Made by a program: the position numbers and the translations under genes. A model generated the notes under the pieces. It had not been told where the DNA came from and ran no database searches. It saw only the letters and a list, made by a program, of their open reading frames with translations. 64,000 nt of DNA from Pelagihabitans sp963760375 (GTDB taxonomy: Bacteria > Bacteroidota > Bacteroidia > Flavobacteriales > Flavobacteriaceae), in contig CAVXCS010000007.1 in NCBI GenBank assembly GCA_963760375.1, positions 248,001 through 312,000 of the forward strand, read 5' to 3'. Position 1 is the first letter of the stretch, and every line of letters begins with the position of its first letter. This document shows positions 25,979 through 35,220 of the stretch, in pieces.

Positions 25979-26079
25979 CGTGCTATTTTTTTCTTTGGTA
26001 TCAAGGATGTTCTTTTTTTTAATTTTATCTTTCTTAAACAAGAACGAAAAAACACCCTATTTTCGTCTAAAATTACAAA

Positions 26080-26724
26080 ATGTTTCTGGAAAACACGGTA
26101 AACCCCAAAGAACAATTCGGCTGGATCGAAGTTATCTGCGGCTCGATGTTCTCTGGGAAGACCGAAGAACTGATCCGAAGGTTGAAAAGGGCCAAGTTTG
26201 CCAAACAGAAGGTTGAAATTTTCAAGCCGATGGTCGATACCCGTTATCACGATGATAAGGTGATATCTCACGATGCCAACGAAATCAGGTCTACCCCGGT
26301 TCCCGCAGCGGCCAATATCAGACTTTTGGCCGATGGTTGCGATGTGGTGGGCATAGACGAGGCACAGTTTTTCGATGATGAGATCGTGACGGTCTGCAAC
26401 GATCTTGCCAACAAGGGCGTCAGGGTGGTCGTTGCCGGTTTGGATATGGATTTCAAAGGAAATCCTTTCGGCCCAATGCCCGCTTTGATGGCCACTGCCG
26501 AATATGTGACCAAAGTGCATGCCATTTGCACGCGTACGGGCAATCTGGCCAATTATAGTTTTCGAAAATCGAAAAACGATAAATTGGTGCTCCTAGGAGA
26601 AACCGATGCCTATGAACCTTTGAGCCGTGGCGCTTTCTTCAAGGCCATGCTTCGGGAAAAAGTGAGCAAAATGGAAGTAGAGGCCGAAGAAATTACCCCA
26701 AACGAAAAGAAAAAGAATGCCTAA
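26080..26724 (+). CDS. tdk: Thymidine kinase (type II)
   Basis: A 214-aa thymidine kinase that phosphorylates thymidine in the salvage pathway. The P-loop GSMFSGKT is at residues 21-28, the Walker B-like DEAQFF near 93, and the substrate lid near GETDAYEPLSRG at 175. Of the four zinc-binding cysteines usual in type II enzymes only one (AICTRTG) is left; flavobacterial homologues share this, so it is a lineage trait rather than damage. The last 8 bases overlap alr. It is divergent from the conserved hypothetical gene. Confidence 0.93.
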   Translation: MFLENTVNPKEQFGWIEVICGSMFSGKTEELIRRLKRAKFAKQKVEIFKPMVDTRYHDDKVISHDANEIRSTPVPAAANIRLLADGCDVVGIDEAQFFDDEIVTVCNDLANKGVRVVVAGLDMDFKGNPFGPMPALMATAEYVTKVHAICTRTGNLANYSFRKSKNDKLVLLGETDAYEPLSRGAFFKAMLREKVSKMEVEAEEITPNEKKKNA

Positions 26725-27826
26725 GGCCACCGAAACGGTTCTGGAAATCGATCTAGATGCCCTGGAACACAATTATAGCTATCTGCGCGCCAAGCTCGCT
26801 CCCGGCACCAAATTTTTGGGCGTAGTAAAAGCTTTTGCCTATGGCAGCGATGCCGAACGGGTCGCCTTGAAACTGGAAGCCCTGGGGGCCGATTATTTTG
26901 CGGTGGCCTATGTCAAGGAAGGCACCGCATTGCGCATGGCGGGCATCACCAAACCCATTCTGGTATTGCATCCCCAACCCGGCAATTTTGAGGAACTGAT
27001 TCGCCATTGCTTGGAACCCAGTCTGTATTCCCCCAGGATCTTGAAAGCGTTTCTGGCCGTAGCGGCCGCACAGGGGCAGCAATCCTATCCGGTACACTTA
27101 AAATTCAATACGGGCCTCAACCGTCTTGGGTTTTGGGAAAAAGATGTCGATTTTATCTTGGAACAGTTGCAGGGGCGATCGGAAATTAGGGTAACCTCCG
27201 TTTTTTCGCATTTGGCGGCCTCCGAAGATCTGGCCGAAAGGGAATTTACCTTGCGCCAAATCGCTGCTTTCCAAAAAATTGCCGATACTTTGGACGTTGA
27301 CCTGGCCAACAAGCCTTTTCGACATATCCTTAACACATCGGGTATCCTGAACTATGTTGATGCACAGTACGATATGGTGCGCAGCGGAATCGGGTTGTAC
27401 GGTTTTGGGAACGATGCCAAAATAGACCCCCAATTAAAGCCCGTGGCCACACTAAAAACCGTTATCTCCCAAATACATCATATCAAACCGGGAGAGAGTG
27501 TGGGGTATAACCGTGGCTTTACTTCAAAAGAACATCGAACCACGGCAACACTTCCCTTAGGTCATGCCGATGGCATTGGTCGCCAATATGGCAATGGAAA
27601 AACCTATGTGACGGTCAACGGAAACAAGGCATTTATCATCGGTAATGTATGCATGGATATGATCATGATCGATGTTACCGACATCGATTGCAATGAAGGA
27701 GATGAGGTCATCGTGTTCGGAGCACATCCCACCGCCGTGTCTTTCGCTTCCTCGGCACATACAATTTCCTATGAACTGTTGACGGGGATATCGCAACGCG
27801 TACAAAGGGTTTTTATCGACCGTTAA
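26717..27826 (+). CDS. alr: Alanine racemase
   Basis: A 369-aa PLP-dependent alanine racemase producing D-alanine for peptidoglycan. The PLP lysine is Lys38 in VVKAFAYG; the catalytic tyrosine of the second half is in VGYNRGF near 259; C-terminal IGNVCMDMIMIDVT is the family dimer strand. It overlaps tdk by 8 bases, an arrangement that I know from related Bacteroidota, so the two genes are translationally linked. mscL follows after 63 bp. Confidence 0.93.
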   Translation: MPKATETVLEIDLDALEHNYSYLRAKLAPGTKFLGVVKAFAYGSDAERVALKLEALGADYFAVAYVKEGTALRMAGITKPILVLHPQPGNFEELIRHCLEPSLYSPRILKAFLAVAAAQGQQSYPVHLKFNTGLNRLGFWEKDVDFILEQLQGRSEIRVTSVFSHLAASEDLAEREFTLRQIAAFQKIADTLDVDLANKPFRHILNTSGILNYVDAQYDMVRSGIGLYGFGNDAKIDPQLKPVATLKTVISQIHHIKPGESVGYNRGFTSKEHRTTATLPLGHADGIGRQYGNGKTYVTVNGNKAFIIGNVCMDMIMIDVTDIDCNEGDEVIVFGAHPTAVSFASSAHTISYELLTGISQRVQRVFIDR

Positions 27827-27889
27827 CATTTCATTAAGAAAATTATTTTCTTAAATTGCACGTCATTAACCAATTAAATCAACTATATC

Positions 27890-28291
27890 ATGTTCAAAGA
27901 GTTTAAGAATTTTATCATGACCGGCAATGTCATCGAATTTGCCGTTGCAGTGATCATGGCGGGCGCAGTGGGCCTTGTCGTAAACGGATTCGTATCCGAC
28001 ATCATCATGCCCATTGTGGGCCATTTTTCGGGAGGGGTCGACTTTGCCAACCTGAAGTATGTATTGACCGAAGCCTCTGGCGTGGCCGGAGAGGAAGGTT
28101 ATGTTGCCGAAAACGCCGTTCGTTGGGGCGCATGGGTCAATACCATCGTAAACCTGATCATCGTCGGTTTGGTGATGTTCATCATCATCAAGGCCTATAA
28201 CAAGACCAAGACACCCCCAGCGCCCCCAGCGCCGAGTGGCCCTTCACAAGAAGAGCTTTTGACACAGATCAGGGATCTCCTTAAAAAATAA
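27890..28291 (+). CDS. mscL: Large-conductance mechanosensitive channel
   Basis: A 133-aa MscL. It begins FKEFKNFIMTGNVIEFAVAV, the amphipathic N-helix plus TM1, then GFVSDIIMPIVG and a periplasmic loop, TM2 (VNLIIVGLVMFIIIKAYN) and a cytoplasmic Pro-rich linker (TPPAPPAPS) before a short C-helix. It opens under hypo-osmotic shock. It has its own terminator 54 bases downstream. Confidence 0.95.
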   Translation: MFKEFKNFIMTGNVIEFAVAVIMAGAVGLVVNGFVSDIIMPIVGHFSGGVDFANLKYVLTEASGVAGEEGYVAENAVRWGAWVNTIVNLIIVGLVMFIIIKAYNKTKTPPAPPAPSGPSQEELLTQIRDLLKK

Positions 28292-28344
28292 TCCCCTTTC
28301 ATCTCCCTTAGCAATGGGAGATACCGCTACACTGTATATTCCTA

Positions 28345-28374
28345 AACCCCTGTCATATGGCAGGGGTTCTTTTT
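28345..28374 (+). terminator. Rho-independent terminator after mscL
   Basis: A perfect 8-bp stem AACCCCTG / CAGGGGTT with an 8-base loop, followed by CTTTTT. It lies 54 bases downstream of the mscL stop. Confidence 0.8.
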
Positions 28375-28444
28375 GGGTTCCCCCTTCCTGCTTGTTTTAA
28401 ATATAACATTTTGTTGTAATTTTTATTATTCGGTGCTGCTTTGC

Positions 28445-28475
28445 TTGTGCAATCACAAAGCTTGCCCTATTTTTG
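28445..28475 (+). promoter_or_regulatory. Putative asd promoter
   Basis: A -7 box TATTTTTG at 28468-28475 agrees with TAnnTTTG; a TTG at 28445-28447 lies 20 bases upstream, the normal -33 spacing in Bacteroidota. The asd start codon is 18 bases after the box. Confidence 0.5.
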
Positions 28476-28493
28476 CGAACTAAATCAAAAACA

Positions 28494-29483
28494 ATGAAAG
28501 TAGCGGTAGTTGGTGCGACGGGAATGGTGGGCGAAGTGATGTTAAGGGTTTTGGCGGAGCGCGATTTTCCGTTGACCGAATTGCTCCTGGTCGCTTCTGA
28601 GCGATCGGTGGGGAAGACCTTGCCCTATCGGGGCAATGACCACAAGATCATTTCCATGGCCGAGGCCGTGGCCGCAAAGCCACAGATCGCCATTTTTTCA
28701 GCGGGAGGGGAAACGGCATTGGAATGGGCGCCCAAATTTGCCGCGGCGGGGACCACCGTGATCGACAATTCATCGGCCTGGCGCATGGATCCCGATAAAA
28801 AACTGATCGTTCCGGAAATCAATGCCCATGAACTGACGGCCAAGGACAAGATCATTGCCAATCCCAATTGCTCCACCATCCAATTGGTCATGGTCTTGGC
28901 GCCACTGCACAAAAAATACCACATGAAACGGGTGGTGGTATCGACCTATCAATCGGTATCGGGCACCGGGGTCAAAGCGGTAAGGCAATTGGAAAATGAA
29001 ATCAATGGTATTCAAGGAGAGATGGCCTATCCCTATCCCATTGGCAGAAATGCACTGCCGCACTGCGATTCATTTTTGGAAAACGGCTATACCAAAGAAG
29101 AGATGAAATTGGCACGTGAGCCTCAAAAAATTCTCAACGACCGCACCTTTTCGGTGTCGGCAACCGCAGTGAGAATACCCACTGCTGGAGGGCATTCCGA
29201 ATCGGTCAACGTTGAGTTCGCCAACGATTTCGCCCTGGATGAAGTGCGTAAGCTGTTACAACAAACCCCCGGAGTGGTGGTGCAGGACAATCCCGACACC
29301 AACACCTATCCCATGCCCATCTACGCCCATGATAAAGATGATGTGTTCGTGGGACGCATCCGCAGGGACGAAAGCCAACGCAATACCCTTAATATGTGGA
29401 TCGTGGCCGATAACCTTAGGAAAGGGGCCGCAACCAATGCCATTCAGATCGCGGAATACCTGGTTGAAAATCAATTGGTGTAG
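28494..29483 (+). CDS. asd: Aspartate-semialdehyde dehydrogenase
   Basis: A 329-aa NADPH-dependent enzyme that reduces aspartyl phosphate to aspartate semialdehyde, leading to lysine/diaminopimelate, threonine and methionine. The GATGMVG nucleotide loop is at residues 8-14, the catalytic Cys126 in NPNCSTIQL, and the catalytic His in AGGHSESVN near residue 236. I chose ATG 28494; an upstream in-frame start at 28473 would fall on the promoter. It is monocistronic with a terminator at 29516. Confidence 0.95.
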   Translation: MKVAVVGATGMVGEVMLRVLAERDFPLTELLLVASERSVGKTLPYRGNDHKIISMAEAVAAKPQIAIFSAGGETALEWAPKFAAAGTTVIDNSSAWRMDPDKKLIVPEINAHELTAKDKIIANPNCSTIQLVMVLAPLHKKYHMKRVVVSTYQSVSGTGVKAVRQLENEINGIQGEMAYPYPIGRNALPHCDSFLENGYTKEEMKLAREPQKILNDRTFSVSATAVRIPTAGGHSESVNVEFANDFALDEVRKLLQQTPGVVVQDNPDTNTYPMPIYAHDKDDVFVGRIRRDESQRNTLNMWIVADNLRKGAATNAIQIAEYLVENQLV

Positions 29484-29515
29484 CCCGACCATTTAAAATA
29501 CTGTTAAACCTTTGG

Positions 29516-29552
29516 ATTGCGATGCAACCAAAGGTTTTTTTTGTGCTATTTT
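29516..29552 (+). terminator. Rho-independent terminator after asd
   Basis: A perfect 10-bp stem (AAACCTTTGG / CCAAAGGTTT) with a 12-base loop and a run of eight T, 32 bases after the asd stop codon. Confidence 0.85.
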
Positions 29553-29574
29553 AGCGCCTCATTTTCCCCTATCG

Positions 29575-31731
29575 ATGAAACACAATTGGTGCCTGTTTGC
29601 CTTTGCCACATTGATGTTGGCGTGCCAGAACGTTCCCCAAAAAACTTCCATTTCCGTGAAATACCCAACTACTACAAAAGTTGATACGATAGATACTTAT
29701 TTCGATGTTCAGGTGAGCGATCCCTATCGTTGGCTGGAAGACGATCGTAGCCCAGAGACCGAAGCCTGGGTACAGGACCAGAACAAAGTGACTTTTGGCT
29801 ATTTGGAACAGATCGCTTTTCGACAACAGTTGAAAGAACGCCTAGAAAAACTATGGAACTATGAAAAATTGAGCGCCCCTTTTAAAGAAGGCAGTTTCAC
29901 TTATTTCTATAAAAACGATGGGCTTCAAAACCAAAGTGTGCTCTACCGTCAAAAAGAAGGAGGGGAAGTGTCCGTTTTTTTAGATCCCAATACGTTTTCA
30001 GAAGATGGCACCACCTCCTTGGCCGGCCTTAGTTTTACGAAAGACGGGGCATTGGCGGCCTATCAAATTTCAGTTGGGGGCAGCGATTGGCGAAAGGGCA
30101 TTGTTTTGGATACCCAGACCATGGAAATCGTGGAGGATACTTTGGTGGACATCAAATTCAGTGGCATTTCCTGGTTGGGCAACGAAGGGTATTACTATTC
30201 GAGCTACGATAAACCCAAAGGCAGCGAACTCTCCGCCAAAACCGATCAGCACAAGGTTTATTACCATCAATTGGGTACTCCCCAAAAATCGGATGTGTTG
30301 GTGTACGGGGGAACCCCTGCCCAAAAACACCGTTATACGGGAGCTACGGTCACCGAAGACGAACATTATCTCATCATTTCGGCCTCGAATTCAACATCGG
30401 GCAACAAACTGTTCTTAAAAGACCTTACCAAGCCGAACAGTGAATTGGTCACCATATCCGATAATGAAGAATCGGATAGCTTCATCATTGATAATATGGG
30501 TTCTAAACTGTTCATCGTTACCAATAGGAATGCCCCCAATAAAAAAATGGTCTCGGTCGATGCATCGGATCCCACACCGGAACATTGGGTAGACTTTGTT
30601 CCGGAAACCGAACATGTGCTTTCCCCGAATAAAGGAGGCGGATACTTTTTTGCGGAATATATGATCGATGCCATATCCAAAGTTTTGCAGTACGATTATG
30701 ATGGAAAATTGGTTCGCGAGGTGAAACTTCCCGGTGTGGGCAGCGTTTCAGGGTTTGGCGGAAAGAAGGAAGAGAAGGAGATCTATTTTTCCTTCACCAA
30801 CTATGTCATTCCGGGTTCGTCGTATCAATTTCAAGTGGAAACAGGGGAATATAAGCTCTATTGGAAACCTGAAATCGATTTTAATCCGGAAGACTACGAA
30901 TCGAAACAAATTTTTTACCACTCCAAGGACGGCACCAAAGTGCCCATGATCATCACTTCTAAAAAAGGCCTGGAATTGAATGGTAAAAATCCAACCATCC
31001 TTTATGGTTATGGGGGGTTTGATATCAGCCTTACCCCTTCCTTCAGCGTTGTGAACGCGGTATGGATGGAGCAAGGTGGCGTTTATGCGGTTCCCAATTT
31101 ACGGGGCGGCGGTGAATATGGTAAAGAGTGGCACGATGCGGGCATCAAGACCAACAAACAAAATGTTTTCGATGACTTCATCGCCGCGGCCGAATACCTC
31201 ATTGACAACAAGTATACTTCCCCTGATTTTCTTGCCATTCGCGGTGGCAGCAACGGAGGGCTTTTGGTGGGTGCAACCATGACCCAACGTCCGGATCTTA
31301 TGAAAGTGGCCCTGCCCGCGGTTGGCGTGATGGACATGTTGAGGTACCACACCTTTACGGCAGGCGCTGGCTGGGCCTATGACTACGGCACCGCCCAGGA
31401 CAGTAAGGAAATGTTTGACTATCTAAAGGGATATTCGCCTTTACATAATGTGAAACCCGGGGTGTCCTATCCCGCAACCATGGTCACTACCGGAGATCAC
31501 GATGATCGTGTGGTGCCCGCACACAGCTTTAAATTCGCGGCCGAACTACAGGAGAAACAAACGGGTGACAACCCTACCTTGATCCGCATCGAGACCAATG
31601 CGGGACACGGTGCAGGGACGCCAGTGAGCAAGACGATTGAACAATATGCAGATATTTTTGCCTTTACGTTCTATAACATGGGCTACGAAACGCTCCCCAA
31701 TCAATCAGTTTTGAAGGAATTTAAAGATTAG
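29575..31731 (+). CDS. Prolyl oligopeptidase family (S9) lipoprotein
   Basis: A 718-aa serine peptidase with a lipoprotein signal (LFAFATLMLACQN, lipobox LMLAC, Cys at 16-17), so it sits in the periplasm or on the outer membrane. An N-terminal propeller starts DPYRWLEDDRSPETEAW, the usual S9A entry. The catalytic domain has GGSNGGLL with Ser near 559, DHDDRVV with Asp near 642 and AGHGAG with His near 678. S9A enzymes cut short proline-containing peptides. I chose ATG 29575 because earlier starts overlap the asd terminator. Confidence 0.92.
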   Translation: MKHNWCLFAFATLMLACQNVPQKTSISVKYPTTTKVDTIDTYFDVQVSDPYRWLEDDRSPETEAWVQDQNKVTFGYLEQIAFRQQLKERLEKLWNYEKLSAPFKEGSFTYFYKNDGLQNQSVLYRQKEGGEVSVFLDPNTFSEDGTTSLAGLSFTKDGALAAYQISVGGSDWRKGIVLDTQTMEIVEDTLVDIKFSGISWLGNEGYYYSSYDKPKGSELSAKTDQHKVYYHQLGTPQKSDVLVYGGTPAQKHRYTGATVTEDEHYLIISASNSTSGNKLFLKDLTKPNSELVTISDNEESDSFIIDNMGSKLFIVTNRNAPNKKMVSVDASDPTPEHWVDFVPETEHVLSPNKGGGYFFAEYMIDAISKVLQYDYDGKLVREVKLPGVGSVSGFGGKKEEKEIYFSFTNYVIPGSSYQFQVETGEYKLYWKPEIDFNPEDYESKQIFYHSKDGTKVPMIITSKKGLELNGKNPTILYGYGGFDISLTPSFSVVNAVWMEQGGVYAVPNLRGGGEYGKEWHDAGIKTNKQNVFDDFIAAAEYLIDNKYTSPDFLAIRGGSNGGLLVGATMTQRPDLMKVALPAVGVMDMLRYHTFTAGAGWAYDYGTAQDSKEMFDYLKGYSPLHNVKPGVSYPATMVTTGDHDDRVVPAHSFKFAAELQEKQTGDNPTLIRIETNAGHGAGTPVSKTIEQYADIFAFTFYNMGYETLPNQSVLKEFKD

Positions 31732-31931
31732 CCCGTTCCGATCATGGGGATAGCCGCTTCGGTGGGGTGCCGCTCCAACCAAAACAGCCCATGGTTATTT
31801 TGGCAAAGGCTTTCCTTGACCCTTTATGACTTGTCAGAACAAATGTGGCACCTCAAAAAAGCATGGGATTTTTCTTTATTTAATGCAGTAGCCTTAATTT
31901 CGCCCTAACTTATTATTTGCTTCTAAAAACC

Positions 31932-32909
31932 ATGCTGCACCTTCAAAATGTTAGTTTTGCCTATGGGTCCGTTCCGGTTTTGGAAAATATTACCCTAAAA
32001 GTGGCCAACGGAGAACATCTCTCCATTATCGGTGAAAGTGGTTGCGGCAAAAGCACCCTGCTTAAAATAATCTATGGCCTTTTGCAGGTGCAAAAAGGGA
32101 AAGTAGCATGGGATGGCAAGGAAGTGCTTGGGCCAGACTTCAACCTGGTGCCCGGGGAACCTTATATGAAATACCTTTCCCAAGATTACGACCTTATGCC
32201 GTTTACCACCGCTGCGGAAAATGTGGGGCAATTCCTATCGGTATTCGAGCCCGAAGAAATGAAGCGGCGTACAAGTGAACTGCTCGAGATACTGGAAATG
32301 ACCGAATTCGCCAAAACCAAAGTGAAATATTTAAGTGGCGGCCAGCAACAACGTATTGCGCTGGCAAGGGTGCTGGCTCAAGAACCCCAGGTATTGTTGT
32401 TGGACGAACCTTTTGGACATATCGATAATTTCCGAAAGAACAGTCTCCGCCGCAACCTTTTTTCGCATTTAAAAGAGCAACAGATCACCGTTATCACCGC
32501 AACACATGACCCAAACGACGTGCTGGGCTTCGCAGATCGCGTCGTCGTCATCAAAGATGCCGGCATCCTGGCCGATGACACCCCCAAAAACCTATATGAA
32601 AGGCCCAAAAGTATGTATGTCGCCTCCCTGTTCGGGGAAGCCAACCATATTCCTTTGCATATCATAAAGTCATATGCCGATACCAAAAGACATATCATCG
32701 TGTACCCCCATGAATTTAAGGTTTCGGAGAAATCAGGGTTGGAAGTGACGGTCGACAGATCGTTCTATATTGGGGGCAACTATATGATGGTGGGCAACTA
32801 TGAAGGTAAAATGCTTTATTTCAACCACCATTTGCCTTTGGAAAAAGGCAAAAAAGTCTTCCTCAATATTTCCATTGAGACCATCAACCAACGTTTGGCA
32901 GAGATTTAG
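31932..32909 (+). CDS. Orphan ABC transporter ATP-binding protein
   Basis: A 325-aa ABC ATPase. Walker A is GESGCGKST near residue 35, the Q-loop is YLSQDYD, the signature YLSGGQQQR near 135, Walker B VLLLDEPFGH, and the switch His is in ATHDPND. The final 95 residues form an accessory C-terminal domain, as in importers of the FbpC/PotA type. No permease or binding protein is nearby, so its partners must be elsewhere. The arfB-like gene begins 3 bp later and is surely cotranscribed. I chose ATG 31932. Confidence 0.88.
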   Translation: MLHLQNVSFAYGSVPVLENITLKVANGEHLSIIGESGCGKSTLLKIIYGLLQVQKGKVAWDGKEVLGPDFNLVPGEPYMKYLSQDYDLMPFTTAAENVGQFLSVFEPEEMKRRTSELLEILEMTEFAKTKVKYLSGGQQQRIALARVLAQEPQVLLLDEPFGHIDNFRKNSLRRNLFSHLKEQQITVITATHDPNDVLGFADRVVVIKDAGILADDTPKNLYERPKSMYVASLFGEANHIPLHIIKSYADTKRHIIVYPHEFKVSEKSGLEVTVDRSFYIGGNYMMVGNYEGKMLYFNHHLPLEKGKKVFLNISIETINQRLAEI

Positions 32910-32912
32910 GAC

Positions 32913-33317
32913 ATGAACAAGACCCAATTATTAAAAGAATTGCAATTCAAGGCCATAAGAAGTGGCGGGGCCGGGGGACAGCACGTCAATAAAGTTTCTT
33001 CAAAAGTCGAAATCACCTTCAATGTCTTGGCCTCCAATGCGCTTTCGGCTTGGGAGAAGGACCGCATTTCCTTAAAATTGGACAAACGTTTGACCAAGGA
33101 AAAGGCGCTGATGCTCCAATGTGACGAAAGCAGGAGCCAACACAAAAACAAGCAATTGGCCATAAAGCGCCTTTTCGAAATCTTGGAAGCGGCGCTCCAC
33201 GTCGCCAAAAAAAGAAGACCTACCAAACCATCGAAATCGGCCATCGAGAAACGCTTGTACCGGAAAAAAACCCTGGCACAAAAAAAACAGGGCCGAAAAA
33301 AATTTGATCTTGAATAG
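32913..33317 (+). CDS. arfB: ArfB-like peptidyl-tRNA hydrolase (release-factor GGQ protein)
   Basis: A 134-aa protein with the release-factor GGQ motif at residues 21-23 (GGAGGQHVNK) and a Lys/Arg-rich C-terminal tail (KKRRPTK, YRKKTLAQKKQGRKK), the layout of ArfB/YaeJ, which frees peptides from ribosomes stalled on non-stop mRNA. The tail is thought to enter the mRNA channel in the known family. It is coupled to the ABC ATPase gene by a 3-bp gap and followed by a terminator. Confidence 0.9.
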   Translation: MNKTQLLKELQFKAIRSGGAGGQHVNKVSSKVEITFNVLASNALSAWEKDRISLKLDKRLTKEKALMLQCDESRSQHKNKQLAIKRLFEILEAALHVAKKRRPTKPSKSAIEKRLYRKKTLAQKKQGRKKFDLE

Positions 33318-33334
33318 GGATCGGATGAAAAGTC

Positions 33335-33367
33335 AAAACCGGAGCAAGAGGCCGGCTCCGGTTTTTT
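33335..33367 (+). terminator. Rho-independent terminator after arfB
   Basis: An 11-bp stem AAAACCGGAGC / GCTCCGGTTTT continuing into a T run, 17 bases after the arfB stop. Confidence 0.85.
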
Positions 33368-33475
33368 TAAACGAACCCAAACTCTGAAAAACACGCAACG
33401 CTTGTGCGCAAAAATGACGCTATTTTGGCAAGGAAAGGTTAAGCAATGGTCATCATTGTTTTACGAAATTTCCAC

Positions 33476-34594
33476 CTATTCCGGATACAGCATAAGTGCT
33501 GGTCCCGGCATCTTTTGCGTATCGATTTCCAGACCCAATAGCTGCATAACGGTCGGCGCAATTTGATCGCTGTATAGCTGTTCGGGCTTTGCGACTTCTC
33601 CTTGGCGTACGATTCCGTTCCCAAAAACCACCAGCCATACCTCCCCGGCGCCCTGGACCTCATTTCCATGGCCTTTCCAAGTTTCCAGCGGAGATGTGCC
33701 CCTACCGTGATCGGTAGTGATGAGAAAAACGGTCTGCCCTTTGTAGAAGGGGTCTTTTTGTGTAAAGCCCCACAGTTCTTTGATCATCCCATCGGTGGTG
33801 TGGGCCGATCTCAAATAGGCCTGATAGTTCCCATCATGGGCAAAATCATCGGTTTCCCCGTAAGAGATGAAAACCAGTTCGGGATGTCTTTTTTTCATGA
33901 ACTCCAGGGCATAATGGTGGGTAAAGGCATCGAGCCTTACGCTGCCCCATGGACTGGGAACTTCTGACTGTAGTTCATTGAGGAAAATTTCCCGCTCGCT
34001 TAAATCATCGCCCGTAGCATTTTCAAAACCCGCATTCACCGGCACCCCTGAACGCCCTTCGTTGACTATAAAGGGAAAAACGTCCCAGCTGCCAAAGGCG
34101 GCCACCTTGCCATTATAGTCCGGATCCTTGTTGGCGTGCTCCAGGACCGTAATATTGGGATTGTCGATTTTATCGTTGCTGGTAATATGGATATCATCGG
34201 CCATCCCGGTCAAGATTTCATTGTATCCGGGATAGGAGAACCACATTTTGTTCGTGAGGTCGAGCCTGCTGCCCTTGCTTCGGTTGCCGTGGATTTGCCC
34301 CATTTTGATGACATGGTCCCAAACAAAAGGCATCAATACTTCCCTTCTTTCCTCGGCCGTATTGCGCCAAAACTGTTCTTTCAGCCCCATGGTATCTTCC
34401 ACGTAAACTTGATTGGCGATCAGCTGGGGATCGGCACCGGTAAATAGCTCCTGCCAGCGAAATCCGTCCAGGGTGATCAGCACTACTTTGGGATGTTCCG
34501 GTTTTTGTGCCTGTAGCGTGGCAATGCCAAAGATTAGAGCCAGTACGGTCAATAATACCACACAGGCTAAAGGGTTGCTGTTTTGTTTTTTCAT
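33476..34594 (-). CDS. Exported alkaline phosphatase-superfamily phosphodiesterase
   Basis: A 372-aa protein with a signal peptide (LACVVLLTVLALIFGIATLQAQ). The superfamily motifs are KVVLITLDGFRWQELF (metal-binding Asp), FSYPGYNEILTG with the presumed nucleophile position, ISYGETDDFAHDG and TTDHGRGTSP (metal-binding Asp/His). This is the type I phosphodiesterase / nucleotide pyrophosphatase pattern, acting in the periplasm. The substrate may be a phosphodiester, sulfate ester or phosphonate. It is separated from the upstream GreA-like gene by 71 bp. Confidence 0.85.
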   Translation of the reverse strand: MKKQNSNPLACVVLLTVLALIFGIATLQAQKPEHPKVVLITLDGFRWQELFTGADPQLIANQVYVEDTMGLKEQFWRNTAEERREVLMPFVWDHVIKMGQIHGNRSKGSRLDLTNKMWFSYPGYNEILTGMADDIHITSNDKIDNPNITVLEHANKDPDYNGKVAAFGSWDVFPFIVNEGRSGVPVNAGFENATGDDLSEREIFLNELQSEVPSPWGSVRLDAFTHHYALEFMKKRHPELVFISYGETDDFAHDGNYQAYLRSAHTTDGMIKELWGFTQKDPFYKGQTVFLITTDHGRGTSPLETWKGHGNEVQGAGEVWLVVFGNGIVRQGEVAKPEQLYSDQIAPTVMQLLGLEIDTQKMPGPALMLYPE

Positions 34595-34665
34595 GCCTCG
34601 GAATATGTTGGCCCATCGATTTTGGCCGTTTATAAGCCCGGAACAAAGCGAATCCGGGTTGTATT

Positions 34666-35124
34666 TTAGTGGATTTCCTGCACCTTGATCTGCTCGCCGT
34701 TAAAAACGACCACATCCCCTACCGATTTGCCGAGCAGCAGTTGGCCCATGGGGGTGGACGTGGAAATACAATAGATCGATTGGTCCCCTTCCTTGAACTG
34801 GCCAGCCGAAATGGCCAAAAAATAGTTGTGCTTGGAAGTCTGCACCAGACTTCCCAGGCCAATGATTTCATTGACCGACCTGATATTGACCTTGCCCAGA
34901 ACGCTCTCCATTTTCTCGGCCTCGGAAAGCTGCTGGCCCAGTTTTTCCTGTTCCAGTTGCAGCATGGCACGGCCCGTTTCGTGTTTATCGCCAGAGCTGT
35001 TCTTATCCTCGGAATCCAAAGCGTCCCTAAGGTCTTTTTGACTGCTTTTAATTCTTGAAATCCTGTTCTTCACGAAAGTATCGCAAAACTGGAAAAGGCT
35101 TGTCTTTAGATTTCGGTTCAGCAT
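34666..35124 (-). CDS. GreA/GreB-like protein
   Basis: A 152-aa protein with an N-terminal coiled-coil-like region containing SSGDKHETGRAMLQLE near residue 45, then a GreA/GreB C-terminal FKBP-like domain (STPMGQLLLGKSVGDVV near 127). Gre factors rescue backtracked RNA polymerase. This Bacteroidota form has been variously labelled in annotations and its action on polymerase is not proven. I chose ATG 35124 over an in-frame start 12 codons upstream. Whether it keeps the acidic tip of the coiled coil is unclear from the sequence alone. Confidence 0.75.
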   Translation of the reverse strand: MLNRNLKTSLFQFCDTFVKNRISRIKSSQKDLRDALDSEDKNSSGDKHETGRAMLQLEQEKLGQQLSEAEKMESVLGKVNIRSVNEIIGLGSLVQTSKHNYFLAISAGQFKEGDQSIYCISTSTPMGQLLLGKSVGDVVVFNGEQIKVQEIH

Positions 35125-35220
35125 CGGACGGCAGATTGGGTTGTAGGATATAAGGACCAATAAGGCCTTAAAAGTAGAATTAATTTGGCAAAAAAAGGCA
35201 CTAAATTTCGGTTTCCTGCT

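Noticed and set aside
26530..26620. Loss of zinc cysteines in thymidine kinase taken as gene decay.
   Set aside because: The same change is, as far as I know, general in flavobacterial thymidine kinases, and all catalytic motifs are intact.
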